From positions 1 through 64,000 of the forward strand of contig NZ_JANIIC010000007.1 in assembly GCF_024519315.1 (NCBI RefSeq): a stretch of DNA of 64,000 bases, written 5' to 3'. Shown one piece after another: positions 51,445 to 59,586 of the stretch (position 1 is its first letter; every line of letters begins with the position of its first letter). The stretch comes from Streptomyces malaysiensis subsp. samsunensis. GTDB lineage: Bacteria > Actinomycetota > Actinomycetes > Streptomycetales > Streptomycetaceae. The position numbers were made by a program, and so were the translations under genes. The notes beneath the pieces are model-generated. The model made no database searches and was not told the origin of the DNA. It worked only from the letters and a program-made list of their open reading frames with translations.

Positions 51445-52347
51445 TCACCCTCCGCCGAGCGCCCGCGGCTGCCCTACGGGCGTGAAGACCAGCCGGGCGG
51501 GCGCGTCGGTGATGATGCCGTCGCACCCCAGCCGCACCATCCGGTCCCGCTGTGCCGGGGTGTCCACGGTGTGCGCCCACACCCGCGGTATCCCGGAGGC
51601 GGCGGCCCGCCGTACGTCCTTGTCGCGCGCCCGGTAGTCCACGTCCAGCAGATCGACGACGCCGCGCCAGTCGCGCGGGGTGTCGGTGCGCATCTGCCGG
51701 GCGGACCGCCACAGCTGGGTCAGCAGCCCCTTCCGGTGGGCCTCCCGGGCCACCTCGGGGCGGTTGCTGTTGACGTAGACGGAGCGGATCAGGCCCCGGT
51801 CGCGGATCATCCTCGCCAGCCGCGGCAGGCTCTCCGGGTCCTTGGCCTCCACCATCAAGGTGATCCGGCCGCCGAACCGGTCCAGCACCTCGGCGACGGT
51901 CGGCGGCCGCTCGGGCCGCCAGGTGCCGCGCAGGGACGGGTCGGGGCGCAGCCGGACGTTCCGCCACTGGGCGGCGGTCAGGGCCCGCACCGGCCCGGTC
52001 CGGTCGGTGGTGCGGTCCAGCGTCGCGTCGTGCATCACCACGAGCGTGCCGTCCCGCAGCATCCGGCTGTCGAAGTCCAGGACCTGGACATCATGCCTGC
52101 TGAAGGCGGTGGCCAGCCCGGACATGCTGTTCTCGGGCACTTCCAGGGCGCCGCCGCGGTGCGCCGTGTAGACGACGGCGGGCTTCCGGGCCGACGGTGT
52201 CATGAGCGCGGGCCGCGGGCGCGCCGGTTCCGCGGCCGGGGGTATGAGGCGTCGTACGGACGGACGAGCGGTGGGGTGGGCCGCGACGGCGGCCGGTATG
52301 GAGAGGCCGAGAACCGCGATCGCGGTCAGAAAACGCCTGCTGATCAT
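51445..52347 (-). CDS. Secreted glycerophosphodiester phosphodiesterase
   Basis: 300 aa from ATG 52347, with signal peptide ISRRFLTAIAVLGLSIPAAVAA (possibly Tat: SRRFL). The GDPD TIM-barrel has AHRGG with PENS (catalytic His and Glu), then DFDSRMLRDGTLVVMHD, where the usual ELD reads DFD. It hydrolyses deacylated phospholipid diesters such as glycerophosphocholine to glycerol-3-phosphate. Catalytic His in MHD is retained. Confidence 0.9.
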   Translation of the reverse strand: MISRRFLTAIAVLGLSIPAAVAAHPTARPSVRRLIPPAAEPARPRPALMTPSARKPAVVYTAHRGGALEVPENSMSGLATAFSRHDVQVLDFDSRMLRDGTLVVMHDATLDRTTDRTGPVRALTAAQWRNVRLRPDPSLRGTWRPERPPTVAEVLDRFGGRITLMVEAKDPESLPRLARMIRDRGLIRSVYVNSNRPEVAREAHRKGLLTQLWRSARQMRTDTPRDWRGVVDLLDVDYRARDKDVRRAAASGIPRVWAHTVDTPAQRDRMVRLGCDGIITDAPARLVFTPVGQPRALGGG

Positions 52348-52507
52348 AAAGGGAACGCTAGGGGCGTGAATTCCGTTATGCCCTGATATCGACACCCGGT
52401 CGGGGTGGTCTCACCCACCCCGGATGCGGACACCGGCTACTTCGGGAGCAGGATGGTGGCAGCATTGATCGGGTACCGGCGGTACCGGCGGTGAAGCGAG
52501 GCGGTAG

Positions 52508-53242
52508 ATGGAACGCAAGGGCAGGTTCTCCCAGTGGCTGCGTCGGCCGAGGAGCGGAGCGGGCGGCGAGAAGGGCACGGGAGCGGGCGCCGGGGGCGTC
52601 CGCGAGGACCTGCTCATGGCCGCCGCGGCGGCCGGATTCCCGCTGGCACCTGCCGCCCACCCGTCCGGCTACGGCTGTTCCTGTGACCGCATCGGCTGTC
52701 CCACCCCGGCCCGCCACCCCGTCTCCTTCGCCTGGCAGACCCAGGCGACCACCGACCCCGACAAGGTCGAGCAGTGGCTGCGCGCCGATCCGCAGGCCAA
52801 CTTCATCACCGCCACCGGCATCGTCCACGATGTGCTCGACGTGCCCGCGGACGCCGGGCGGCTGGCCCTGGAGCGGCTGGGCGCGGCCGAGGTCGAGGTC
52901 GGGCCCGTGGCCACCAGCAGCGGCGATCTCCAGCAGGGCCGGATGCTGTTCTTCTCGGCCACGCGGGGCACGCCCGACGACGAGGACGAGTGGTGGCCCT
53001 GTGAGCTGGACTGCCATCCGGAGACCATGGACGAGCATCCGGGGCTGCGGTGGCACTGCCGGGGGAGCTATGTGCTGGTGCCGCCCGCGAGGTTGCCCGG
53101 GGACGGGCATGTGGGGTGGGTGCTCGGGCCGGAGCGACCGCTGCCGGATCCGCTGACGCTGCTGGAGGCGCTCACCGACGCGTGTGCCCGCTTCGCGGGC
53201 TCGGACCAGGATCAGGCTGCTGCTTGGCCCATGGGGCGGTAG
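52508..53242 (+). CDS. Bifunctional primase/polymerase-like domain protein
   Basis: 244 aa. GFPLAPAAHPSG and CSCDRIGCPTPARHPVSFAW match the N-terminal part of prim-pol-type proteins found singly in Streptomyces chromosomes. ITATGIVHDVLDVPADAG corresponds to the DxD-like strand, though the metal-binding acids are not complete. It lacks a helicase or phage context, so a replication role is not established. Confidence 0.7.
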   Translation: MERKGRFSQWLRRPRSGAGGEKGTGAGAGGVREDLLMAAAAAGFPLAPAAHPSGYGCSCDRIGCPTPARHPVSFAWQTQATTDPDKVEQWLRADPQANFITATGIVHDVLDVPADAGRLALERLGAAEVEVGPVATSSGDLQQGRMLFFSATRGTPDDEDEWWPCELDCHPETMDEHPGLRWHCRGSYVLVPPARLPGDGHVGWVLGPERPLPDPLTLLEALTDACARFAGSDQDQAAAWPMGR

Positions 53243-53358
53243 GGCAGGGGTGTGGGCAATCGTTCCGCGGAGGGGGCACCTCCCAGCGGTAGCTGGGGGA
53301 GGAACGGGTGGGCACACCCCACCCACCGGCCCGCACCCGACAACGAAACCCTCCGGGG

Positions 53359-54348
53359 CTATTCGCCCTTCGCGGCGGTTACGCCTTCCAGGCGGTTGAG
53401 GAAGACCACCTTCGGGTCGGCCGCGTCCTTCGCGGGGACCCGCACCGCCGACTCGGCCACCCTCGTCAGCGTCACCGCCTTCTTCGCCTCGCCCGTCATC
53501 AGCGCCTTGATCTGCGGGTCCGGGTTGGGCCGGAACCCCTTCGCCATGGTCTGCTTCTGCCGGTGGTGCGAGCTGAAGAACACGATCGCCCCGCCGTCGG
53601 AGGTGCGCAGCCCCACCGGGGCGTCCTGCGCGCCCTGCGCCGGGGTGTCGATGTACTCCGTCCAGAACTTCGGGGTGCGCAGGAACTTCTTCCGGGTCTC
53701 CCGCATCCCCGAGGTCGACTGGCCGTCGGCGAAGACCGAGCCCTCGCCCGTCATCAGGTAGTCGGTGTACTCCGCGCTCAGCTTGTCCGGCCGGGTGGCC
53801 AGCTTCGGGGTCGGCCCCTCGGCCGGGACCGGCTCGGCCCAGCCGTCCTTGTCGGTCGCGAAGTCCGGCACCTCGTCCTGGCTGAGGATCGACAGATACG
53901 CCGCCTTCCAGGGCTCGTCGGCGCCGCCGCGGGTGAAGACGAACAGCCAGCGGTTGTCGTCGCGGTTGCTGTCGGTGTCCGCGACGAAGAACTTCGGCCA
54001 GCCCACCTGCCTGGGGATGCGGTAGGTGACGTCGGACAGCTTCAGCGCCGGGTACTTGGGGTTGCCGCCGGGGGAGGTCGCGTGCTGGGCCTTGAGGTCG
54101 GCCGTGGTGATGGCCTCCAGCGGGCCCGTCTCGACCTGGCTCGCCAGCGCCGGATCCAGCTCCCGGTACGCCTTGTTGTAGGTATCGGTGAACCGCTCGA
54201 GCGCCTCGGGCGCCTCAGCCTTGTCCACCGACGGAATGTTCTCCCGCTCGCCGTGCACCGTCATGCACCCCGTGAGCGTCATCCCCAGCGTCAGTACCAC
54301 CGCTGCGGTCGGAACTGCCACCTGCCGACGGGGCGTCCTGCGTGTCAT
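53359..54348 (-). CDS. Putative lipoprotein associated with iron uptake genes
   Basis: 329 aa. Signal TRRTPRRQVAVPTAAVVLTLGM with lipobox LTGC (Cys28). The mature part is a soluble alpha/beta domain without a recognised family. The first 134 nt overlap the 3' end of efeU in another frame, so it is almost certainly co-transcribed with the EfeUOB-type iron system. Confidence 0.7.
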   Translation of the reverse strand: MTRRTPRRQVAVPTAAVVLTLGMTLTGCMTVHGERENIPSVDKAEAPEALERFTDTYNKAYRELDPALASQVETGPLEAITTADLKAQHATSPGGNPKYPALKLSDVTYRIPRQVGWPKFFVADTDSNRDDNRWLFVFTRGGADEPWKAAYLSILSQDEVPDFATDKDGWAEPVPAEGPTPKLATRPDKLSAEYTDYLMTGEGSVFADGQSTSGMRETRKKFLRTPKFWTEYIDTPAQGAQDAPVGLRTSDGGAIVFFSSHHRQKQTMAKGFRPNPDPQIKALMTGEAKKAVTLTRVAESAVRVPAKDAADPKVVFLNRLEGVTAAKGE

Positions 54349-55192
54349 GGGGCTCCGGCTCCCGATTCCTGGGGGCTGCTGTGGACGGCGACACCCTACC
54401 GGGGCGCAGGAACAGCGCGAGCGTGGGGACCAGGTAGAGCGCCCACATCCACACCTGAAGCCGGGTCGGGTCCGGCTGGAAGTTGAAGACGCCCTTGAGC
54501 ACCGTGCCGTACCAGGAGTCCGGCGCGATGGTGGAGCTGATGTCGAAGGCCACCGAGTGCAGTCCGGGCAGCCAGTCGGCCTCCTGGAGGTCGTGGAAGC
54601 CGTACGCGAGCACCCCGGCCGCCACCACGACCAGCATCGCACCGGTCCAGGTGAAGAACTTCGCCAGGTTGATCCTGAGCGCGCCCCGGTAGAACAGCCA
54701 GCCCAGCACCACCGCGGTGACCAGGCCCAGGATCACGCCGATCAGCGGGTCCGCCGTACCGTCGTTGCTCGCCCGCACCGCCGTCCACACGAACAGCGCG
54801 GTCTCCAGGCCCTCCCGGCCGACCGCGAGAAAGGCCGTGGCCACCAGCGCCCCGGTGCCCATCGCGAGCGCCGCGTCCAGCTTGCTGTGCAGTTCGGACC
54901 TCAGATGGCGGGCGGTGCGCCGCATCCAGAACACCATCCAGGTCACCAGGCCCACCGACAGGATCGACAGCGAGCCGCCCAGCGCCTCCTGCGCCTCGAA
55001 GGTCAGCTCCTGCGAGCCGAACTCCAGCGCCGCGCCGAAGGACATGCTCAGGGCGACCGCGACGGCGATCCCGAGCCATACCGGGCGCAGCGCGTCCCGG
55101 CGCTCGGTCTTGACCAGATAGGCGACCAGAATGCAGACCACCAGGCTGGCTTCGAGCCCTTCGCGCAGTCCGATCAGGTAATTGCCGAACAC
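54215..55192 (-). CDS. efeU: Ferrous/ferric iron permease EfeU (FTR1 family)
   Basis: 325 aa, seven TM helices. The two iron-transport motifs REGLEASLVV (TM1) and REGLETALFV (TM4) carry the REXXE glutamates. GTG 55192 has AAGGAAGG upstream. The C-terminal 65 residues are hydrophilic, repetitive and overlap the next gene by 134 nt. It follows efeB by 38 bp. It moves iron across the membrane after capture by EfeO and oxidation/haem processing by EfeB. Confidence 0.9.
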   Translation of the reverse strand: MFGNYLIGLREGLEASLVVCILVAYLVKTERRDALRPVWLGIAVAVALSMSFGAALEFGSQELTFEAQEALGGSLSILSVGLVTWMVFWMRRTARHLRSELHSKLDAALAMGTGALVATAFLAVGREGLETALFVWTAVRASNDGTADPLIGVILGLVTAVVLGWLFYRGALRINLAKFFTWTGAMLVVVAAGVLAYGFHDLQEADWLPGLHSVAFDISSTIAPDSWYGTVLKGVFNFQPDPTRLQVWMWALYLVPTLALFLRPGRVSPSTAAPRNREPEPHDTQDAPSAGGSSDRSGGTDAGDDAHGVHDGARRAGEHSVGGQG

Positions 55193-55230
55193 GAGGTTCG
55201 CCTTCCTTTCAGGGATCCAGCAGGAGTCCG

Positions 55231-56490
55231 TCAGGAGAACAGCGCCCTGCCCCACCAGTCGTCCGCGTCCCGGACGCCCGGCGGGATCGCGAAGAGCGCC
55301 GAACCCACGTGCTGGATGTACTCGTTGAGCGCGTCGGAGCGCGCCAGCCGCCGCTGTACGGGTACGAATCCGTCGCGTACGTCGTGCTGGTAGGCGAGGA
55401 AGAACAGCCCCGCGTCCAGCCGCCCCAGACCGTCCGTGCCATCGGTGAAGGAGTAGCCGCGGCGCAGGATCCGGACCCCGCCGTTGGAGTCCGGATGCGC
55501 CAGCCGGACGTGCGCGTCCGGCAGCATCGCCTTCAAGTTGGGCTCGTCGTGCTCGCGCTGCTTGCCCTGCGGCGCGCCCTCGCCCTTGTCCCGGCCGAAG
55601 ACGTCCTCCTGCTCCCTCAGCGAGGTGCGGTCCCAGGTCTCGATGTGCATCCGGATGCGGCGCGCCACCAGGTACGAGCCACCCGCCAGCCACGCCGGGC
55701 CCGCCTTCTCGCTCACCCACACATGCTGGTCCAGGTCGGCGGTGTCGGTGCCCGCGATGTTCCGGGTGCCGTCCTTGAAGCCCATCATGTTGCGCGGGGT
55801 CTGCGCGTCCGGCGTGGTCGAGGAGGTCTTGCCGAAGCCCAGCTGCGACCAGCGGATGGCCACCTTGCCCATGCCGATGCGGGCCAGGTTGCGGATGGCG
55901 TGCACGGCCACCTGCGGGTCGTCCGCGCACGCCTGCACGCACAGATCCCCGTCGCTGCGCGCCGGTTCGAGGTTGTCGCCCGGGAAGGCGGGCAGGTCGA
56001 TCAGCGCCTCGGGGCGGCGGCTGGCGATGCCGAAGCGGTCCTTGCCCTTCTTGTCGGTGAAGAGCGTGGGCCCGAAGCCGATGGTGAGGGTGAGCCGGGA
56101 CGCCTTGAGGCCGAGCGCCTCGCCGGTGTCGTCCGGCGGGGCCTCCGCCAGATCGCTCACCGCGCCGCCGCCGACCGCGTGCCCCTGGGTCATCCGGGCC
56201 GCGGCCTTGGTCCACTCCTTCAGCAGCGCGATCAGCTCGGCGCGGTCGTCGGTCGTGACGTCGAACGCCGCGAAGTGCAGCCGGTCCTGCACCGCGGTGG
56301 CGATGCCCGCCTGGTGAGCCCCGTGGAAGGGCACCGCGGCGCCGCTGTCGGCGACCGTCTGAGTGTCGTCCGCACCGCCGCCCAGCGCGGCCGCCGCGCC
56401 TCCCGCGGCCGCGGCGCCGAGCGCGAGCCCGGCGCCTCCCCAGCCGATCAGCGCCCGGCGCGAGGGGGTGGTGCCGGTCTCGTCGCTCAT
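55231..56490 (-). CDS. efeB: EfeB, Tat-exported DyP-type haem peroxidase
   Basis: 419 aa. Tat signal SRRALIGWGGAGLALGAAAAG. The DyP fold has the GFKDG motif (GxxDG distal Asp) near residue 235 and a proximal His region near DAHVRLAHP. ATG 56490 has AGGGGG 6 bases upstream; a GTG at 56505 would overlap efeO by 4 bases. DyP/EfeB acts with EfeO and EfeU in iron uptake. Confidence 0.93.
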   Translation of the reverse strand: MSDETGTTPSRRALIGWGGAGLALGAAAAGGAAAALGGGADDTQTVADSGAAVPFHGAHQAGIATAVQDRLHFAAFDVTTDDRAELIALLKEWTKAAARMTQGHAVGGGAVSDLAEAPPDDTGEALGLKASRLTLTIGFGPTLFTDKKGKDRFGIASRRPEALIDLPAFPGDNLEPARSDGDLCVQACADDPQVAVHAIRNLARIGMGKVAIRWSQLGFGKTSSTTPDAQTPRNMMGFKDGTRNIAGTDTADLDQHVWVSEKAGPAWLAGGSYLVARRIRMHIETWDRTSLREQEDVFGRDKGEGAPQGKQREHDEPNLKAMLPDAHVRLAHPDSNGGVRILRRGYSFTDGTDGLGRLDAGLFFLAYQHDVRDGFVPVQRRLARSDALNEYIQHVGSALFAIPPGVRDADDWWGRALFS

Positions 56491-56501
56491 GCCCGGCCCC
56501 C

Positions 56502-57635
56502 TCACTTGGTGACGACGGCGGCGGCGAGCCGGGAGAGCGGTTCGGCGAGCGCGTTGACCGCGTCGGACAGCTCCTTGCGCTTGCCCTCCGAGACGGTGTC
56601 GTACGACACGAAGCCATCGCCCTCGCGGTACTTGTCCAGGAGCTTCTCGACGGCCGCGAACTGCTTGTCGAGCGATGTGGCCAGCCCCGGGTCGTTCTTG
56701 GCCGCCACCGGCTTGAGCAGCTTGTAGGAGGTCTCGGCGCCCTCGACGTTGGCCTTGAAGTCCACCAGGTCGGTGTGGCTGTAGCGCTCCTCCTCGCCGG
56801 TGACCTTGCCGGTCTGCACCTCGTCCAGCAGCTCCTTGGCGCCGTTGGCCATGCCGGTGGGGGTGATGTCGGCGGTGCCGACGCGCTTCTGCCAGTCCTT
56901 CAGGTCCTTGATCAGCTGGTCGGCGAGGTCATGGTCGGCCGCGGTGATCTTCTTGGTCTGCCACAGCGACTTCTCCAGCCGGTGCCAGCCGGTCCACTTC
57001 TGGCCCTTCTCCAGGCCGTCCTCGCGCACATCCACCTTGGGGTCGATATCGCCGAAGGACTCGGCGACCGGCTCGGTGCGCTCCCAGCCGATACGGGAGG
57101 GGGCGTAGAGCTTCTTGGCGCCCTCCAGGTCGTCCTTCTTGATCGCGTCGGCGAACTTCTGGACCGCGGGCAGCGTGTCGTCGGCCTGTTCCTGGGCGTA
57201 TGTCCGGTACGCGGCCACCGCCTTGTCCAGTCGCGGATCGCGCTGGGGCAGCTTGCCCTTGCCGGTGGCGGACACCTTCTGGCGGATGCCGTGGCCCTTC
57301 ATCCCGGGCTTGCAGGCGATCTCGTACGAACCGGCCTTGACCTCGGCGTTGATCGAGGCGCGGGTGCCGGGGCCGATGTTCTCCCGCTCGGTGACGATCC
57401 GGTCGCCCGGGGCGTAGACATAGACCTCGGTGACCTTGGAACCCTTGTTCTCCACCGCGAATTTCACATGCCCGGCGGGGAAGGAGTTCTTGGAGACCTC
57501 GCACGCGCTGTCGGAGGCGGTGACCTGAATGGCGTCGGAGTCCTTGGCGTCGGACTTCTGGGCGCAGCCGGCGACGGCGGTGATCGTCGTCAGCGCCGAT
57601 ATCGCGGCGACAACAGGGGTGCGAGCGGCTCGCAT
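56502..57635 (-). CDS. efeO: Iron-binding lipoprotein EfeO
   Basis: 377 aa. Lipobox AVAGC (Cys24). An N-terminal cupredoxin-like domain (about 40-125) with SFPAGHVKFAVEN is followed by the M75 peptidase-like helical domain with the HXXE iron motif in WHRLEKSLW. First gene of efeO-efeB-efeU-lipoprotein, with a probable iron box about 90 bp upstream. It binds periplasmic-side iron and passes it to EfeU. Confidence 0.93.
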   Translation of the reverse strand: MRAARTPVVAAISALTTITAVAGCAQKSDAKDSDAIQVTASDSACEVSKNSFPAGHVKFAVENKGSKVTEVYVYAPGDRIVTERENIGPGTRASINAEVKAGSYEIACKPGMKGHGIRQKVSATGKGKLPQRDPRLDKAVAAYRTYAQEQADDTLPAVQKFADAIKKDDLEGAKKLYAPSRIGWERTEPVAESFGDIDPKVDVREDGLEKGQKWTGWHRLEKSLWQTKKITAADHDLADQLIKDLKDWQKRVGTADITPTGMANGAKELLDEVQTGKVTGEEERYSHTDLVDFKANVEGAETSYKLLKPVAAKNDPGLATSLDKQFAAVEKLLDKYREGDGFVSYDTVSEGKRKELSDAVNALAEPLSRLAAAVVTK

Positions 57636-57724
57636 ACAGGCTCCAGACGAAATCGGGACAGGACGGACGGGGCGGACAGGGCGGACAGGGCGGGAGCAAG
57701 GCTGCTTGATAAGGCGGGCCTAAC

Positions 57725-57743
57725 TTAACTGAGCCTTGCCTGT
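57725..57743 (-). promoter_or_regulatory. Iron box (DmdR/IdeR) candidate upstream of efeO
   Basis: TTAACTGAGCCTTGCCTGT matches 13 of 19 bases of TTAGGTGAGCCTAACCTAA, the reverse complement of the streptomycete iron box. It lies 90 bp before the efeO start. The 304-bp gap beyond it (to 57940) holds no other feature that I can support. Confidence 0.6.
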
Positions 57744-57939
57744 GTGGATCGTGTGTAAGGTCAAGGAGTGCTCTGCGAATGGCAAAGACTTGGCCAAGGT
57801 GGCTGATTTGATGCGGTTCGCAGTCCAGGAAGAGTGACGCACGCCTCTTATGGGCGCGGCTCGTCGGATGTCGGCTTCGGTGCCGTCTTTGATGTCTTGT
57901 GTGCTCTGGGGCGGCAACGGGCGGGCCGATCGGAAGACA

Positions 57940-58428
57940 TCAGCGCATCGGGCACGGGAGCGTCGGGCGGATGCGGTTCGGGCTGCACGCGACGACCTGC
58001 ACCGAGGCGAAACCAGTACCTCGCAGGTACCACCCGCCGACGACATCACCGCCCCAGCTGAGCCGGTCATCCGCTGCCGCGAACCACTCGGACTGCCGGG
58101 CCGAGTTCTTTTCGTGGTCGGTGAGGAAGGCCGGGCTTAACTCGCTGACCTGGTCTCTGTACCAGGCGGAGGCTTTGTCGGGTGCCTCGAAGGTGGCCTT
58201 GATCATTCTGGCCGGGCGGAGCAGCCAGTGCGGTACCTCCAGCGGGGGCACCTCGCTCGCCATGAAGGCGGGGCTGGCCGCCGCGATCTGCTTCCACTCC
58301 TGGGGTGAGATGTCCTGTACGACGAGGTGTGGCGGCCGTCGGGCGGACTCGTCGTCGTATGTGCGGCGGTCTCCGGTCCAGCGGTAGCAGTGCCAGTGAG
58401 CTGGCATGGGTGGGGGCGGAGCGGTCAT
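57940..58428 (-). CDS. Hypothetical protein, 162 aa
   Basis: ATG preceded by AGGAGG. A Pro-rich start is followed by HWHCYRWTGDRRTYD, VVQDISPQEWKQIAAASP and a Trp-rich C-terminal half (WYRDQVSELSPAFL, SEWFAAADDRLSWGG, GGWYLRGTGFASVQ). There is no signal peptide, TM segment or catalytic motif that I recognise. It lies 94 bp downstream of a 42-aa peptide gene on the same strand and is probably co-transcribed with it. Confidence 0.65.
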   Translation of the reverse strand: MTAPPPPMPAHWHCYRWTGDRRTYDDESARRPPHLVVQDISPQEWKQIAAASPAFMASEVPPLEVPHWLLRPARMIKATFEAPDKASAWYRDQVSELSPAFLTDHEKNSARQSEWFAAADDRLSWGGDVVGGWYLRGTGFASVQVVACSPNRIRPTLPCPMR

Positions 58429-58522
58429 TCGGGGTACCTCCTGGCAGTGGGAGCGGTCCGCCCCGGCCGGGCAGAGATCCGTCCGGGGCGGACCGCCGCT
58501 TACCTATGGCGCTTGACGCTGG

Positions 58523-58651
58523 TTACCTCGCGTACTGGCGGCCGTCGTCCGAGTCGCCGGGTGCCCCGCCACTCGGTGACGGGGCGTCCGTGTCCGGCAT
58601 GGTGTCGCCGTCTTCCGGGTCCTGGCGGACGACGGCATGCTGTAATCGCAT
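58523..58651 (-). CDS. Small acidic peptide, 42 aa, with TTA codon
   Basis: ATG 58651 has AGGAG just upstream. It encodes MRLQHAVVRQDPEDGD, then a Pro/Ser/Gly/Asp-rich tail with Asp-Gly pairs in EDGD and SDDGRQ, ending QYAR. Codon 3 is TTA, implying bldA dependence. It sits between an RsbW-like ATPase gene and the 162-aa hypothetical. It may be a small regulator or a peptide substrate; there is no Cys and no modification enzyme beside it. Confidence 0.55.
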   Translation of the reverse strand: MRLQHAVVRQDPEDGDTMPDTDAPSPSGGAPGDSDDGRQYAR

Positions 58652-59015
58652 GGGCTCTCCTGTGAGTTCACTCGCGCAGAGGTGTCCCCGCGCGATGGCG
58701 CGGTGCTCGTCCCGGCCACTGGCCTGCAAGCGGGAGGCCGGGGCGAGCTTTCCTGAGTGGGGACTCCGGCGTTGCGATCCCCAAATCGGGGCCGGAGCCT
58801 TGCCCTGCGGCGGCTACGCCTGGGCTGCGCCTACCGCAGGGGCCTTGGAGGGCGGGCCGCTGGGGCCGTCGTCCGGTACGGGGGCCCGGAGCCCAGCGAC
58901 CCACCCGGTCTATGCGGCGGCCTCGGTCTGCTCGCCGCCCGCCATCAGCAGCGCTCCTGCGGCCTGGCCCAGAACGCCGTGATGAGGCCAAGCGGGCAGT
59001 GGACGCTACGGATGA
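58652..59015. other. Gap before the ATPase stop, no firm gene
   Basis: 364 bp without a convincing gene. On the minus strand a 26-codon frame (GTG 59025 to 58945) overlaps the ATPase stop and reads RLIIRSVHCPLGLITAFW, a possible tiny hydrophobic peptide, but evidence is thin. Confidence 0.3.
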
Positions 59016-59429
59016 TCAATCGCACGTCATCTCCCCCCAGACCTGCTTGCCCCAGCGGTACCGGTCCGTCCCCCATCGGTCGGTGAGGGCGTCGACCAAC
59101 AGCAGCCCCCGGCCCCGGGTGTTGTCGCCATTGGAGTCCGTCCGCAGGTAGGGAACGTTGCGGGAGCGGTCCACAACGCCGAAGCGGACCAACGCCTCGG
59201 AAGGCCGGGTGACGACGACCCGGATCGACTCCAGACGGGCGTGGTCCACGGCGTTGGAGACCAGTTCGGTGATGACCAGCGCGGCGTCCTCTATCAGGCC
59301 CTCCTGCCCCCAGGCGGCCAGTGCGGCCCGCACCAGCTTGCGGGCGGCCTCCGCGCTCTCCGGTACGCGGCGCATGGTCTGGGAGTACCCGGGGTGCCCC
59401 GTGGGGCGAGGTGTAGCGGTCACGGACAT
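59016..59429 (-). CDS. RsbW-like ATP-binding protein
   Basis: 137-aa GHKL ATPase: ALVITELVSNAVDHA (N-box), DNTRGRGLLLVDALTDRWG (G-box). ATG 59429 is preferred to a longer frame because it begins the domain and has GAGG upstream. It is divergent from the TPR regulator at 59587, the same relation as at 38051/39668. Anti-sigma kinase activity is possible but unproven. Confidence 0.85.
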   Translation of the reverse strand: MSVTATPRPTGHPGYSQTMRRVPESAEAARKLVRAALAAWGQEGLIEDAALVITELVSNAVDHARLESIRVVVTRPSEALVRFGVVDRSRNVPYLRTDSNGDNTRGRGLLLVDALTDRWGTDRYRWGKQVWGEMTCD

Positions 59430-59586
59430 CAGGACCTCGGTGGGTGCGAAGTGAGCGGCCTTGCCCGAGTGAACGACGGCTCGCCGCGCGAGGGGAGGTA
59501 ATACCCATCGGGTGTGCAAACCGCCCAACCGGAAATTCTCGGCCGAGTCCCCTCACGGAGGGGGCTTACGTGACTACGGTGGGTAC

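Noticed and set aside
57720..58070. 116-codon minus frame near the iron box
   Set aside because: Overlaps the 3' end of the 162-aa gene and the efeO promoter; no ribosome-binding site.
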